In this document: positions 1 to 11,123 of the stretch, piece by piece
How the letters are laid out: each line of letters starts with the position of its first letter
Numbering within the stretch: the first letter of the stretch is position 1
Assembly (NCBI GenBank): GCA_973895155.1
Contig: OZ316896.1
Location: 11,780,001 to 11,844,000 of the forward strand
Reading direction: 5' to 3'
DNA: 64,000 bases
From: Marsupella aquatica
Lineage: Eukaryota > Marchantiophyta
Notes under the pieces: generated by a model
Databases searched by the model: none
What the model saw: the letters and a program-made list of their open reading frames with translations, nothing else
What the model was told of the DNA's origin: nothing
Made by a program: the position numbers and the translations under genes

Positions 1-1677
1 TTTGGCATCGTCCCTTGCTGTTGGTCTAGCTTCTACCCACTTGGTAGCATAATCAGTAGCTAGCAGGATGTATCTATTCTTGCGACTCTTAGTGACTGGG
101 GTGATTGGACCAATGAAGTCAATACCCCACTTCTCAAAAGGAGCTAGAGGCAAAATTGGAGTAAGAGGATGATGTTGCGAGAAAGCTGGTTTACCTGTCC
201 GTTGGCAGGGGTCACAAGCCCTGATAAACAACTGAACATCCTTGTGCAAAGTAGGCCACCAATAACCAGCACCCATGACCTTCCTTGATGTGGTTGCTGC
301 TGCAAAATGTCCTCCGGCCTCTTCTTCATGTAAAGCTCTTATCACTACCTCTACTTCCTTCTTCTCCAAGCATCTCCTGATCGTTCCATCAACTCATTCC
401 TTGTGTAGCACTCCCTTGATCAGCATGTAGGGTCTGGTCTTTCTCAAAAAGACAGCAGCAACCTCTTGGGTCATCTCCCTTGGCATCCTTGCCGAGGATA
501 GAAACTCGATGATATCCTTATACCAGGTTGGTGGGTTGAGATTGACTTGGAACAAGTCCTCATCAGGGAATTGATCATCAATCACCTTCTCATTTGCTTG
601 TCCTTCAATCCTGGAGAAAAAATCAGCATTTGTGTGTTGCTTACCTGGCCGCACCCGGATCTCATAGTCAAATTCTTGGAGTAGTAGCATCCACCTTGCC
701 ACTCTCCCAGTCAAATCAGGTTTGTTGACCATATATTTCAGAGCATTATGGTCAGTGTGAAATACTACCTTGTAGCCCAGCAAGTAGTGTCGAAACTTCT
801 TGCACGAGTAGACTATCCCTAGAGCTTCTTGATCGGTAGCAGAATAGTTCTTTTCAGCAGCAGCTAGGAGTCTACTTGCAAAATAGATGGGATGATCTCT
901 GCCATTGTTATCAAGTTGACTGAGAACTACTCCAATACAAAAGCTAGAGACATCAACAAAGACATGGAATGCCTTGTTCCAATCAGGTACCATCAAAATG
1001 GGAGCTTCTACGAGCTTTTGCTTCAGTTGGTTGAAACTTGCTATCCTCTCAGGTGTAGGCTCAAAATCAGAGTCTAATTTCAGCATGGAAGTCATTGGGA
1101 AAGCGATGTTTGCAAACTCTTGAATGAACCGTCGATAGTAGCCAACACAGCCTAGAAAACCCTTGACCTCGGTAATAGTAGTTGGAAAAAGAATGGCTAA
1201 CCAAACAGCCACTTTATCCAGGTCTACTTCAATTCCACACTTGGAAACCTTGTGCCCCAACAAGATACCCTCACTTACTCCAAAGAAGCACTTGCCTGGA
1301 TGTAATTTGAGACCGGTTTCTCTGCAACGCTGGAAGGTTTGTCTCAAGTAGTTGACATGGTCCACAGCCTTCCCATAAACAGCAAAGTCGTCAATGAAAA
1401 CCTCCAGAAATATCCGCAAAAAGTCATGGAAAATGTTCATCATCAATCGCTAGAACATTCCTGGCGCATTACAAAGACCAAACGGCATTCTACGAAAGGC
1501 AAAGACTCCCCACTCAGTTGTAAAGGCAGTCTTGAGTTGATCCTCTGGTTGGATCCAAATCTGATTATAGCCTGAGTAACCATCCATGAAACTATAGACC
1601 TCCCACCCAGCAACAATGTCTAGTATCATATCCGTGAACGGAATGGGATAATGATCTTTCATGGTGGCCTCATTCAA
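1..1677 (-). pseudogene. gypsy-A pol: reverse transcriptase, RNase H and integrase start
   Basis: The frame starting at 1677 begins with the RT finger/palm sequence DHYPIPF and continues through FTTEWGVFAFRRMPFGLCNA. After a TAG (1450-1452) it resumes in frame with the catalytic box VFIDDFAVYG. RNase H follows (HVFVDVSSFCIGVVLS, then TDQEALGIVYSCKKFRHYLLG and FHTDHNAL). An in-frame TGA at 394-396 precedes the integrase zinc region (GHFAAAT...CDPCQR) and the start of the core ([11 protein letters not shown]) at the left edge. The product would copy retrotransposon RNA and integrate the cDNA. The two stops make this copy defective. Close relatives would be plant Tat/Athila-type gypsy elements, though I cannot place the lineage firmly. 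Confidence 0.88.
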
Positions 1678-1679
1678 CT

Positions 1680-3129
1680 AGTACATTTTACCTCCTTTTT
1701 CTGATTCTCTCCACATCGGACACCTTTGTAAAATAAAATTTGAAAAACCATATATCCGATACTACTAGCATCGCAACATGCCATTTTAATAGTATCGGAT
1801 ATCGACAATCGAACTTCTATAGGAAAGTCCGATGGTGGGAGAATGGAAAAGTCCGATGCTAGGAGAATGAGAAAGTTCGAAGCAATCAAAATGGGATATG
1901 CATTTCAGCGGATGTGACATGCTCAGGTCACCCATCTCTTCCTTTAATTGGGTTTCTACTTTCATTTGGAACTATGAGCTAGGTGCCCATCTCCCTTGAC
2001 ATGTCAACTCGTCAAATTTTCTCAACTAATTGGTCACCCATCCCAATTGCTATTCCTCCAACATGAGCTTAACTATGTGGTTCTTATTCCTTACATTGTA
2101 CATGCAAGCTTAGCACTTTTGTTGTTTGACTTAGAGTGTTTGGGGATTTTATACACTTGTGAATTTACTAAGACCCATAATTTGGACCCATTCTTGATCC
2201 ATTTTTCTCTATCATGAGATTAGATCTTTGCATCAAGTGACCTATTCTAGTTACCCTGTTACATTCCCCTAGGAGAAACCAATAGAAATTTGGCAGGGGT
2301 CATTCGTCGATAGTTAAGCCCTCCTTCATTTGATTTGATATGGGATAGTTATGGCTTATTAGTTATGGATGATATTTTGGTCTTTCCAAAGCCTCAACGG
2401 CAATGGCTCCTGATTGTCTCATCTTTATCAACTATGTTATTGTTGGACTTGCAACAAAGACTACATGATGGGACAAGCAATCTCCTTCTAGATGATGTAT
2501 TTTGGACTTGGCATGTTGAGCACATATTTCTGTAAGGGTTAACAGTATGTTGGGTCTTGGAATTGAAGGAGACAAAAACAACACTCAAGTCCATTTGCCT
2601 CAAGTATGAAGTTATTCATGCATGCAAGAATGATTGCATCTTTTGGGAAGAGTATGTCGGTGCAACCACATACCCCATCTAACACATCAAAAATTTTCAT
2701 TCTAACACAATCAAAATTTGTCTTTTTGCCACAACCAGACTTTCCCATACTCCCAGCATCGGACTTTCCCATTCTCCTAGCATCGGACTTTCCCATGTTA
2801 GCACAATCGGATATAATATTCGTTCTTATTAACTACGGAACTTTTCCGATCAATATTGTAACGCACATCATTTTCATTACAAAAAACATCGGACATATCA
2901 ATCAAAGTTTTTGTTGAGGGATCCGATGTGTTTTCTAACAGATATGATCCGTTTTTTAATGCATTGGAAAGGTTCCGTTGTCAATTATATCGGAAATGAA
3001 GATATCTGAAGCCGAGAATATGGCATGTTGCCATTTTGTGATAATCGGAATTTCTGATGCTAAAAGAATCGGACGTCGATTGTTCGCAAAAAATTGAGCA
3101 TCGGAAATCAGCTTAATATGTACTAGTGA
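1680..3129. mobile_element. 1.45-kb insertion with short inverted ends and repeated TCCGAT/ATCGGA motifs
   Basis: It interrupts the RT between the codons for QDYR and LNEATMKDH of gypsy-A. Joining 1679 directly to 3130 restores the RT frame, so the segment is an insertion. Both ends read CTAGTACAT-TTA inward (about 1678-1690 and the complement of 3114-3126). No clear target duplication is seen. The interior carries many copies of ATCGGA, often as ATCGGACTTTCCCAT near the right end (2700-2800, also 2960-3110) and in the opposite orientation near the left end (1740-1890). Such subterminal repeats are typical of DNA transposons whose transposase binds near the ends. No credible coding region is seen, so it looks non-autonomous. 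Confidence 0.65.
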
Positions 3130-3130
3130 T

Positions 3131-4836
3131 CCTATAATCTTGATATATTCTGATTTTTGGTTTTCCATCAGGTCCAGGTTTCTTTGGTACAATCACTAGT
3201 GGAGACACCCACTCACTAGTCATAACTGGATAGATGAAACCAGCATCAAGAAGCCTATCAGTCTCTTCCTTCACCATTAGTGAGTATCTAGGGTTCATCC
3301 TATATTGCCTTTGCCTGATTGCCTTAGCTCCAAGCATCAAATCAATCTTCAGTTCACCAAGTTCAGGGTTGACTCCTGTGATATCTCGATGACTCCAAGC
3401 AAAGACATCCATGTACTCAGCTAGCAACTGTTGCATAGATCTCTCTTCATGCAATTTAAGAGCATATCCAACGTTGAAAGGCTTACCATCCTCAAGTAAT
3501 ATTTTTCTGTATTGCTCTGGTTGGATGGCCTGCATCTTGTTCCTCAAGGTAGGGTCCAAACCCTCATCCAAGGTAGCTAACCGAGATGCTCCGTAGACAG
3601 GTGTGTTCTCCTTTATCTGGGCAGATCTCTTGGGCTGGTCTGCCTTGCTGGTTGAACCTGAAATCTTCTCCTCTAGGCTTGCTTGTTGGCTGGTTTCTGT
3701 AGTCTTGTTGGGTTTGACGTCGGGAAAAACTTGCTCCTCTTCCAAGGTAGCTATAAAATCCAGCAAGAAGACTTCATCCTCATCTGAGTCCAGCTCACTT
3801 GTGAAATCAGAATCGTACTCTTCCTTCATGTCAGTGGTCTCTCCTTCATACTTCACATGTTCCCAAGGCACCACAGTTGGTTTCTTGCCAAACCGGAACT
3901 CTTTCCTTCCCCAATCAGTAGTTACCTTTGCACCATAGAGCCATGGTCTCCCAATCAGCACTGGATAAGTGGAAGGTCTTGCTGGTTTCATCACTAAATA
4001 GTTGAGCAAGAACTCCTTACCACCAATCAGAGTTGGGATATTGGTCAGAGTACCCACTAGTACCACCCTTGCACCATTTGCAAGCCGCATGGTTCTGACT
4101 GTTGGTTGAAGTTGAGTGAACCCAAGCTGATGTGCCGTAGATTCAATCATGATGTTCACCCCGGAACCTCCATCAACTGGCACATAGGAGAGAGCACACC
4201 CATTGATTTGAATGTCTATCTCGGGAGCTCCGTGATCTTCACAAACCATCATCACATCCGCTGGAGTCCCCACCCTTGGAAGTTTTCTTCTTTTCTTACC
4301 AACCAACATCTCCTTCAACTGTCTTCTATACAAGGGGTTGTCCTTGATCAGCTGCCCAACAGTAGCAGTGACAGGGCAGTCCTTGACATCCTTCTTGATG
4401 TCATAGGGAATGGCCTCTTTCGTAGTCTTCAACTCCACTTGGATTCCAGCAGCCTCAACTAGTGCTTGATGCTTGAGTTTTTCAACATCTTTGTTGAGAG
4501 CCTCCTGATTTTCCAAAGCCTCCATCTCATCTAGTTGCTTCCGGACCTCTCTCATCTACCTTGGGATAAAAGAGCTTGGGATGATCTCTCTTGTAATCGC
4601 TATCACTTTGAGCCAAAGGCTGGACTTCTCTTCGCTTTCCTCCTGAGCTCCTTGACCAGCTCCTTCTCCTTGCTCTTCCCTCTTTTGTTGGTGGATCTAG
4701 TGGAGACTTTGTAGCAATGGGCTTCTTTGGTAGGGGTCTCCATTCTGGCCAGCTCCTCCAAGAATTCCCAACTACTAGAAGGATCTACCTTCTCACCTTC
4801 TGTCTGCCACTCCATGGAGATATAATTCACTCCCAT
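3131..4836 (-). pseudogene. gypsy-A protease, linker and RT N-terminus
   Basis: A 480-codon frame (4555 to 3113; the last few codons lie in the insertion) carries a retropepsin-like domain. YVPVDGGSGVNIM holds the active-site Asp followed by GGSG, and VLIGRPWLYG matches the C-terminal flap/ILG region. An acidic linker follows (EEYDSDFTSELDSDEDEV). Next come the RT entry motifs RQRQYRMNPRYSLMVKEETDRLLDAGFIYPV, SEWVSPLVIVPKKPGPDGK and KIRIYQDYR. The upstream piece 4836-4603 (MGVNYISMEW...) is the gag-protease junction, joined by a frame change near 4556-4600. Once the MITE at 4846-5140 is removed, the zinc-knuckle segment runs directly into this piece. Confidence 0.85.
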
Positions 4837-5149
4837 CTCACCGGGAGGCTTTGCACCGTGTCAGGAAACAGGAAAATGATTTCCTGTTATGAGCAAAATT
4901 TTACTGTTATGAGCAAAAATGAGATATAAAAAATTTCTCATTAAAACTCAAAATTTTCAAAATATTTTTAAAAACGATCATTTTTGGCTAGCGCCAGGCG
5001 CTACTATTACTAGCTTGGGGCGCTAGTAAAAAAATGTCAAAAATACAAACAAACAAACAAAAAATTCAAAAAAATCTCATCCATTTTGCTGTTTACTGTT
5101 TACTATTTCTTTTTTAATGTTTCCTAGCACGGTGGTTATACTCACCGGG
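4837..5149. repeat. 9-bp target-site duplications CTCACCGGG
   Basis: CTCACCGGG occurs at 4837-4845 and again at 5141-5149, flanking the 295-bp insertion. In the interrupted gag-pol frame a single copy encodes the PGE of GQAPGE-MGVNYIS, so the empty site can be read directly. Nine base pairs is the usual duplication length for Mutator-like elements. Confidence 0.88.
4846..5140. mobile_element. 295-bp MULE-like MITE related to the large element at 52253-63279
   Basis: The complement of the right end reads TATAACCACCGTGCTAGGAA. The left end contains CACCGTGTCAGGAAACAG, giving imperfect inverted repeats around a CACCGTG core. The first 17 bases of the right end are identical to the left terminus of the 11-kb element (from 52256). 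Subterminal DNA also matches: repeated TTATGAGCAAAA near the left, and TTTGCTGTTTACTGTTTACT near the right, like 63214-63250. It carries one exact palindrome TAGCGCCAGGCGCTA (4989-5003) and a degenerate one (5011-5025). It has no coding capacity, so it would depend on a transposase in trans. Confidence 0.85.
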
Positions 5150-6412
5150 TGCTTGGCCAATAGAAGGTTGAGGACCTTCCTGCCTAGTAACAAAAACCTT
5201 AGAAGCTGTGGCAATAGGACGGGCAGCGGTAGTGTGCCCTTCCTTCTTACATACCGAACACAGAAGAGGTACCGCTCCGTAACCTTGCTTCCTTGGTTCC
5301 GGGCAGTTATTGGCATAATGTCCACCCTTGTTACAGTTGAAACAAATCACCATAGCTCTATTAGAACCTCCTCCCATAGCTCCTCCAAATTCTACAGGCC
5401 TCGGTTGAATTCCAGGCGCAAGTTGAGAACCCATTGGAGGTGCTAGCCTCCCTTGAAGGTTCCTTGGACCCGCAGAAATCTAGTACACATAATCCGGCGC
5501 TTCCTCATAGAAGAACTCCAAGACTTCAGCTTGTGGAGCACCATACTGGGGTCCAACTTGTCTTGACTGATCAAGGGACTCTTCTAACACATACTGGACC
5601 TGAGCTTGCCAGTTTGGACACTCTGATGGAATATGTCCAAATTGCTTGCACTTTACGCACCATACATGCGCACAATTCACTGGCACTTTTCTGCGATCAG
5701 GTGGCATACCAGCAAAGTGAACTGAAAGGGCTTTGAGCTGATTGGTAATCTCGTCCATCTTGGTATCAAGGACCCTCTTCTCCTTGTATGGCATAGAGCT
5801 TGCACCAGCAGTTTTGAGAGTTGTCGCCTTCTTGTCACTCTTGCTTGTCTTGCTGTCAGAAGACCGCTTCTTCTTCTTGACTGTGTTTTTCTTCTTCCCA
5901 TTCTTTCTAGACTTCTTCCCTTCCTCTGATTCTGAATCTGAATCAGAGCTTGAATCTGAGTTTGAATCAGAGCTCTCTTCTTTTGAACTAGAGCTGCTAG
6001 AACTCTTTGAAGAACTTGAATCATACTTCTTCTTCCTCCTACTCTTGGAGCTTGAGATATCAGCGCTCCGGTAAGATTGAGCTACCTCTACACCTTGATC
6101 CAAGGTAGTAGGATGAGCTTGCCTTATCGAGACTCCCATCTTCTTAGGTAGAGAGGACACAAACCATCTCATCAACATAGAGTCATCTGGAGCTAGATCT
6201 ATCTTTCTGGCAACTCTTTGGAACTTCTGTAGAAAACTTTGAACTGATTCTTCACTTGACATTCTCAGCCGGCCAATCTTGATAAGAGCTTCACTCTCCT
6301 CTCCCACCTTCCAAAACTCTTGTAGAAAAGCAACTCTAAACAAATTCCAATCAGCCTTTGTCACAGCAGGCAGCCCTTTGTACCATGGCCTATCTAATCC
6401 ACTAATCCACTA
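5114..6412 (-). pseudogene. gypsy-A gag with CCHC zinc knuckles
   Basis: The frame from about 6400 to 5480 carries the retrotransposon gag capsid domain (WNLFRVAFLQEFW, then SVQSFLQKFQRVARKIDL and LMRWFVSSLPKKM). A long Ser/Asp then Lys-rich linker follows, and then a CCHC-like knuckle CVKCKQFGHIPSEC. After an in-frame TAG (5480-5482) the same frame continues into two more knuckles, CFNCNKGGHYANNC and CSVCKKEGHTTA; the last lacks its final Cys. The protein would form the virus-like particle and bind RNA. The last residues sit next to the MITE insertion, so the final codons past about 5149 in this direction are MITE sequence. The 5' start of gag is lost near 6412. Confidence 0.85.
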
Positions 6413-9256
6413 TTAAGTTAACCGTGGTTTAAACTAATGAAACTTTCTTACTCTGCTTTACTGAAGAGAGTTTACTTCAATTTCACTTCTACTTCCCACT
6501 CATTTACAGGCATAATATGCTTACTTAGAACAAAAAATTAAAAATCTAACATAAACTAATTTAACCCACTAATTGAGCGGCTCACAATGGTGACAGGAAG
6601 ATTTTATTCTTCTACTCAAAACATGGGATATGAGGAGAGCTCAGGCATTGAGGAAACGAAAGTAGTTTTGTTGAAGCAAATTCTGGAGAAGGAACATCAT
6701 ATTACATGAACGTACTAGTGTGATGAAGGAGGGTTTGGATTAAAAACGGTCGGGAATGATAACACTGTGAGACATTGACATGGAAAAGAAATAGCATAAT
6801 AGAACTGAGCAAAATACAAAGCTTAAGGCACAATTTAAACCAAAGAACAAACACTGACCATAAATAGTGATGGACCGGATTATTTGAAATAGAAAAAAAG
6901 GGTTTTAGCTCTCTTACCAAGGGCCTAAAGGAGAGATGAACTTTTATGGAGTTAAGAGATTCTAGTTAGAAGTATGGATTACTTGCACCTATTTGGATAT
7001 AATGTTTTGGAGCTCTAGTAAGGTAAAGGAAGTAAAAAAATGTTTTCTTTTAGTGAGTGGAATTCAATGATTGGAACGATATTTAAGTTAGGAACTGTCA
7101 ATTGCTATGGGTTTTAAAGCTTCTAGTCAAAGATTCTTTCTGCTATGGGATTGGAAGATCTAGGAATTCGGACAAAGAGAGGACGAGAGGAAGAGACTTG
7201 GGAAGAGAAAAAGAGAAACGAGGATGAGAAGGAAGAGATTAAAACTATGTTTGAAGTGCCTGGGAGAGATCATTGACAATCTTGAGACCATGACCTGATC
7301 GACCTGATCCAATGACCTGATATGAAATGAACATGGAACTCTTGAGCTAGAGATCAGACAGCCAATGAAAATGTTTTGTAACTTCAAACCTAAGTTTCAA
7401 TTTTAATAAAAAATAAATTAAGATGTTTGAAGTAATTTTGTCGTGATTACATTGAGTTGTAAATGGGTGAAGATGATGTTTGAGTAAAATTTATGATTGC
7501 ATTGGATAGTAGATGAATGAAAGTGATGTTTGAGTGTTTTTGATCACAATAGATTAACGCTAATTTGATTTTGAAAATAAGATCCAAAATGAGTTAAATG
7601 AGGTTTAAATAATTCACTAAATCATAACGAAAGAGTATGGTCCCTAAAACATAGTTCAAGATAAGTTTCACTTCATTTTTAACTGATCCTTTGATAACAA
7701 GATAACATATTATAGTAATTAGATGGGTTTCCAAAATTGGACCGGACTAGCATCCACTACATGGGCCCTGGCACCACATATGTATACAGACCCTACAACA
7801 AGGAGGGACATATTTAAAATCGTCTACTAGGCTACCTTATGAGACTATGCTAGTCTGTACTTCTCAAGAAAATTTGAATGAATATAAAGGGAGTTGGCAA
7901 CAACCGGAACAACACGTACATAGTTTAGGTACTTACATAAGGGGAGAAACAACACTGCTCTATTGGAGAAATTTTTGAAAGTCGAGATTGTTATTTGCTT
8001 CCATCTTCTATTGCACTCAATCTCTAGCCTTGAAACATGGAGTATACAGAGATTTCTCAACGACACATTAATTTTGACTTTCCTCTTTCTCCTCAATCAT
8101 CTATGGAAATGCATGACCTGAATTCTAGCCTTTTCAATTCACTTTAATCTTGCACAAATTTTTAGTGTCATAGAGCTCCAAATATAGTAGGTTTTTATTC
8201 CTCCACTTTATGTTCAACCAACAGCTCTAACACAAGGTAAAATGTCACAAATACTGTCACACAAAGTTCAATGTCAAGATTTTCCAAGGACAACAATAAA
8301 GAATTAAAGTATTATAATTATGCAAAAATTCTTGATTACATTGAGATTCCTTAGCACTTTGATGCACTCCATGGATCAGACAAGAAAATAATGATATATA
8401 AGGGCAAAGTATTATAACAAGAAGATTGCTATTTCATCTAGGTGATAATCTTGGTTCAAATTAGATTTTCAACTATGAATGAGACCAATTTTGGCAAGCA
8501 ATACGGTAGATCTTAGAAGATGTACCAAAAGGCATTGGTAGTGAAGAATCAGACAAAGGTGGATTGACTGAGGAATAAATTCTTATTGGAGTCACTATTA
8601 AGGGAAATTGGACAAGATGTGTCCATATTTTGATTGAATGTGAATGAGCCAACATGGTTTCGTTACAAATTTTTGTAATTCTGGAATTACAATCATCGTA
8701 TGATCATGATGATGTAAACAATAAAAATAGTTATTATAAAATGATACAACAAATGTTTTTCACCTATATCATGACTCATAATCTCATCCTAGTCCCTTAA
8801 AAATTATATTATTCAATTGCTCAAAATTAAATATATTTTTTATTTTGCGTATATTTCTTCATATACAAGTTTTTTTTGTTTTTGTGGAGTGAATACATTG
8901 AATGGGATTCAATACACAGGTTGTGGACCAAAAAACAGTACCAGTCACTTCCAAAAATGAGCGTCCATTGGCAGAAAGGAACTCCAAGCAAGCAGACTTG
9001 AAAGATGTAGGTTTCCTGACTTCCTCAGGCAGTGACGATCCCTTGACTCTGCACTATATTACAGAAATCTGCTAAAGAACCTCGGTCTAACTGAATGAAC
9101 CAAGCCAACTCAAACAAATTCTCTTCTTTGTTATAGAACAGGACAAGAGAGCATCTGACTAACTGCAATGTCTTCAGCACACTTTGCAGATAAAATAAGC
9201 CAATCCCACATGATTGCTCCATAATAAATCTGTTGGATACCGAAATGGTTCTCTGG
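6413..9256. other. No gene recognised
   Basis: This stretch is AT-rich with only short, non-conserved open frames. It probably includes the 5' flank or LTR of gypsy-A and older intergenic DNA, but I could not match an LTR pair. Nothing else is supported. Confidence 0.5.
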
Positions 9257-10378
9257 TTATAGCAAATCTCTACTCTTGCCTTTCTTGGCTGCCTGAAGAA
9301 GCCTTTTGCTTCGACTTACTGCTTTTTTTCTGACAGCTGCATCAGCACCCTTCAACATCAGTAACCCAAGTTTACCCAATTGCCAAAAATCATCTGAAAA
9401 GCTGGTTTTCAAAGTGACCTCATAAAATCTGATCTGAAGCTCCCTTCCTGTCTTGTCTTCGGATTGAGAATCAAAAGAATGAGAAATATAAGTTCTCTCA
9501 AACCGTTGCTTTCCAATAGAAGCAAATTCACTTAGAGTCTCCATAACATTTGCTGGCTCTTTCATCTGGTTAATGATATCTATAATTGAAGCATCAAATT
9601 CAGGAGAATTTTCATATTTTTCCACAAATGCATCTAAAGCCTCCTCAACTACTGCCAGAAATAACGCTTTTGCAGCATCAGCCAATTCCTGTGCAGTCTT
9701 CACATCTTCACTTTCCTCAGTGGTTTCACACAAGAGATCTTCTGAAAGTCTGTGTAAGCTGTAAGCAGAAATCCCAAAAGGATAGATAGTCACCCAATTC
9801 TGAACAGTAGCTCCCTGTCCATGCCCCAAATCTTTGGCTGCTTCCAAAACTACATCCGCAAATTGTAAAACAACTTCTTTGTAATCACTTGTTCCAGCAC
9901 AAGATCTAAAAACCTCTGTGAAATCATTTTCCAATAGCTTATAAGCTTCCACACACACCAGAGTGCGCGACCAATGCAATGAAAGCTCATTCTGAACATA
10001 CAAGCTTTCCCACGCCACACCTTCACCAACCACCATGGCATCCCTAGAACCAATTTCAACGTTGGTGACTACCCTCTCAGTTTGAGACAGACATCTGACA
10101 GTAGTCTCAGCTGTTACCTGAGGATCATGGGACATAAATTCCATCCCATCAAATGCCATGGGTATGAGAAATGTACCAATCTTTCTTTTCACATTCCGAG
10201 CAGTAACATCTTCTTCATGGGATGTGCAACCTTTAGAGGACAACATCTTGTGCCAATTTGTCCTTTGCCACAATTGCCTTAGGTCACTAAAGCATTCTGG
10301 TCCTCTTACTTCGAGCAAAAAAGTTGAAAATGCCAGGCATTCACAACAGCAAAAACTGCAACAATCCACCCTCCACAC
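9257..10378 (-). CDS. Unrecognised protein-coding gene, 373 codons or the last exon of a longer gene
   Basis: A single open frame of 373 codons is free of stops, in contrast to the decayed elements around it. The protein is mixed-charge and looks largely helical, with no signal peptide or obvious membrane segment. The middle part (LSLHWSRTLVCVEAYKLLEN, then VVLQFADVVLEAAKDLGHG) and the C-terminal part (TAQELADAAKALFLAVVEEALDAF) suggest helical repeats. The tail is strongly basic (RKKAVSRSKRLLQAAKKGK), which fits nucleic-acid binding or nuclear localisation. I do not recognise the family. The first 25 or so residues are Cys-rich and unlike the rest, so the true start may be further inside, or the frame may be a terminal exon spliced to sequence upstream. 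A GC-rich tandem repeat starts 12 bp upstream. Confidence 0.55.
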   Translation of the reverse strand: MWRVDCCSFCCCECLAFSTFLLEVRGPECFSDLRQLWQRTNWHKMLSSKGCTSHEEDVTARNVKRKIGTFLIPMAFDGMEFMSHDPQVTAETTVRCLSQTERVVTNVEIGSRDAMVVGEGVAWESLYVQNELSLHWSRTLVCVEAYKLLENDFTEVFRSCAGTSDYKEVVLQFADVVLEAAKDLGHGQGATVQNWVTIYPFGISAYSLHRLSEDLLCETTEESEDVKTAQELADAAKALFLAVVEEALDAFVEKYENSPEFDASIIDIINQMKEPANVMETLSEFASIGKQRFERTYISHSFDSQSEDKTGRELQIRFYEVTLKTSFSDDFWQLGKLGLLMLKGADAAVRKKAVSRSKRLLQAAKKGKSRDLL

Positions 10379-10389
10379 GAACTGCGGGT

Positions 10390-11123
10390 GATCTTTGAGA
10401 GAAAGCTATGACTTCCGCCTTCCGAGATACTGCAACTAAACATCCAAACCCAAGTGCGCGCTGCAACACAACTTGTAGTCAGCGCACTGTCGCCCACCTC
10501 AGTGCCTCGAGCTGGCGACAACCTCAAGGTCTCACCCAAGCCCCGCACCTTCCGCGCACTCGACGAACAAGACAGAAAGAACAAAATACTGTGAGCGGCC
10601 TCGGGTTGATCGTCTCCACACTGCGGCTGATCTTTCAGAGAAAGCTATACTTCCAACGTCCCAGGTGCTGCAACCAAACGGCCAAACCCAGGAGCGCGCT
10701 GCTTGTAGTCAGTGCACTCTCGCCCCCCTCAGTGCCTCAAGCTGGTGACAACCTCAAGGTCTCACCCAAGCCCTGCACCTTCCCCGCACTCGACGAACAA
10801 GACAGAAAGAACGAAATACTGTGAGCGGCGTCCGGTTGATTGTCTCCACACTGCGGCTGATCTTTCAGAGAAAGCTATACTTCCAACGTCCCAGGTGCTG
10901 CAACCAAACGGCCAAACCCAGGAGCGCGCTGCTTGTAGCTAGCCAGCGCACTCTCGGCCCGCCTCAGTGCCTCGAGCTATGGACAACCTCAAGGTCTCAC
11001 GCAAGCCCCGCACCTTCCCCGCACTCGACGAACAAGACAGAAAGAACGAAATACTGTGAGCGGCGTCCGGTTGATCATCTCCGCACGACTGATCTTTCAG
11101 AGAAAGCTATACTTCCAACGTTT
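10390..11123. repeat. GC-rich tandem repeat, three ~234-bp units plus a partial fourth
   Basis: Units start at GATCTTT(G/C)AGAGAAAGCTAT at 10390, 10629, 10859 and 11091, giving unit lengths of 239, 230 and 232 bp and a 33-bp remnant. Each unit contains the same blocks, such as CGACGAACAAGACAGAAAGA and AATACTGTGAGCGGC. The array directly abuts the 5' end of the unknown minus-strand gene and ends at the border of the AT-rich block. It may be a multiplied promoter or first-exon region. Minus-strand ORF 10584-10306 is generated within it and is not supported as an independent gene. Confidence 0.8.

Larger units (their letters stand above)
1..6412 (-). mobile_element. Ty3/gypsy retrotransposon gypsy-A, partial, running off the left edge
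   Basis: Minus-strand gag-pol in the order gag (6400 to 5114), protease and RT start (4836 to 3131), RT and RNase H (1677 to 394), integrase zinc region and core start (390 to 1). This protease-RT-RNase H-integrase order defines Ty3/gypsy. Two insertions split it: about 1680-3129 and 4846-5140. Removing each restores the reading frame, so they arrived after the retroelement. Several stops interrupt otherwise open frames, for example TAG at 1450-1452 inside the RT where the family has Gln. The gag frame meets a TAG near 6412 inside a short repeated GGATTAGT stretch, and the 5' LTR was not recognised. No 3' end lies in the window. Confidence 0.9.

Noticed and set aside
5742-6074. Plus-strand Phe/Leu/Glu-rich ORF
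   Set aside because: It is the complement of the Ser/Asp/Lys-rich linker of gag and has no independent support.
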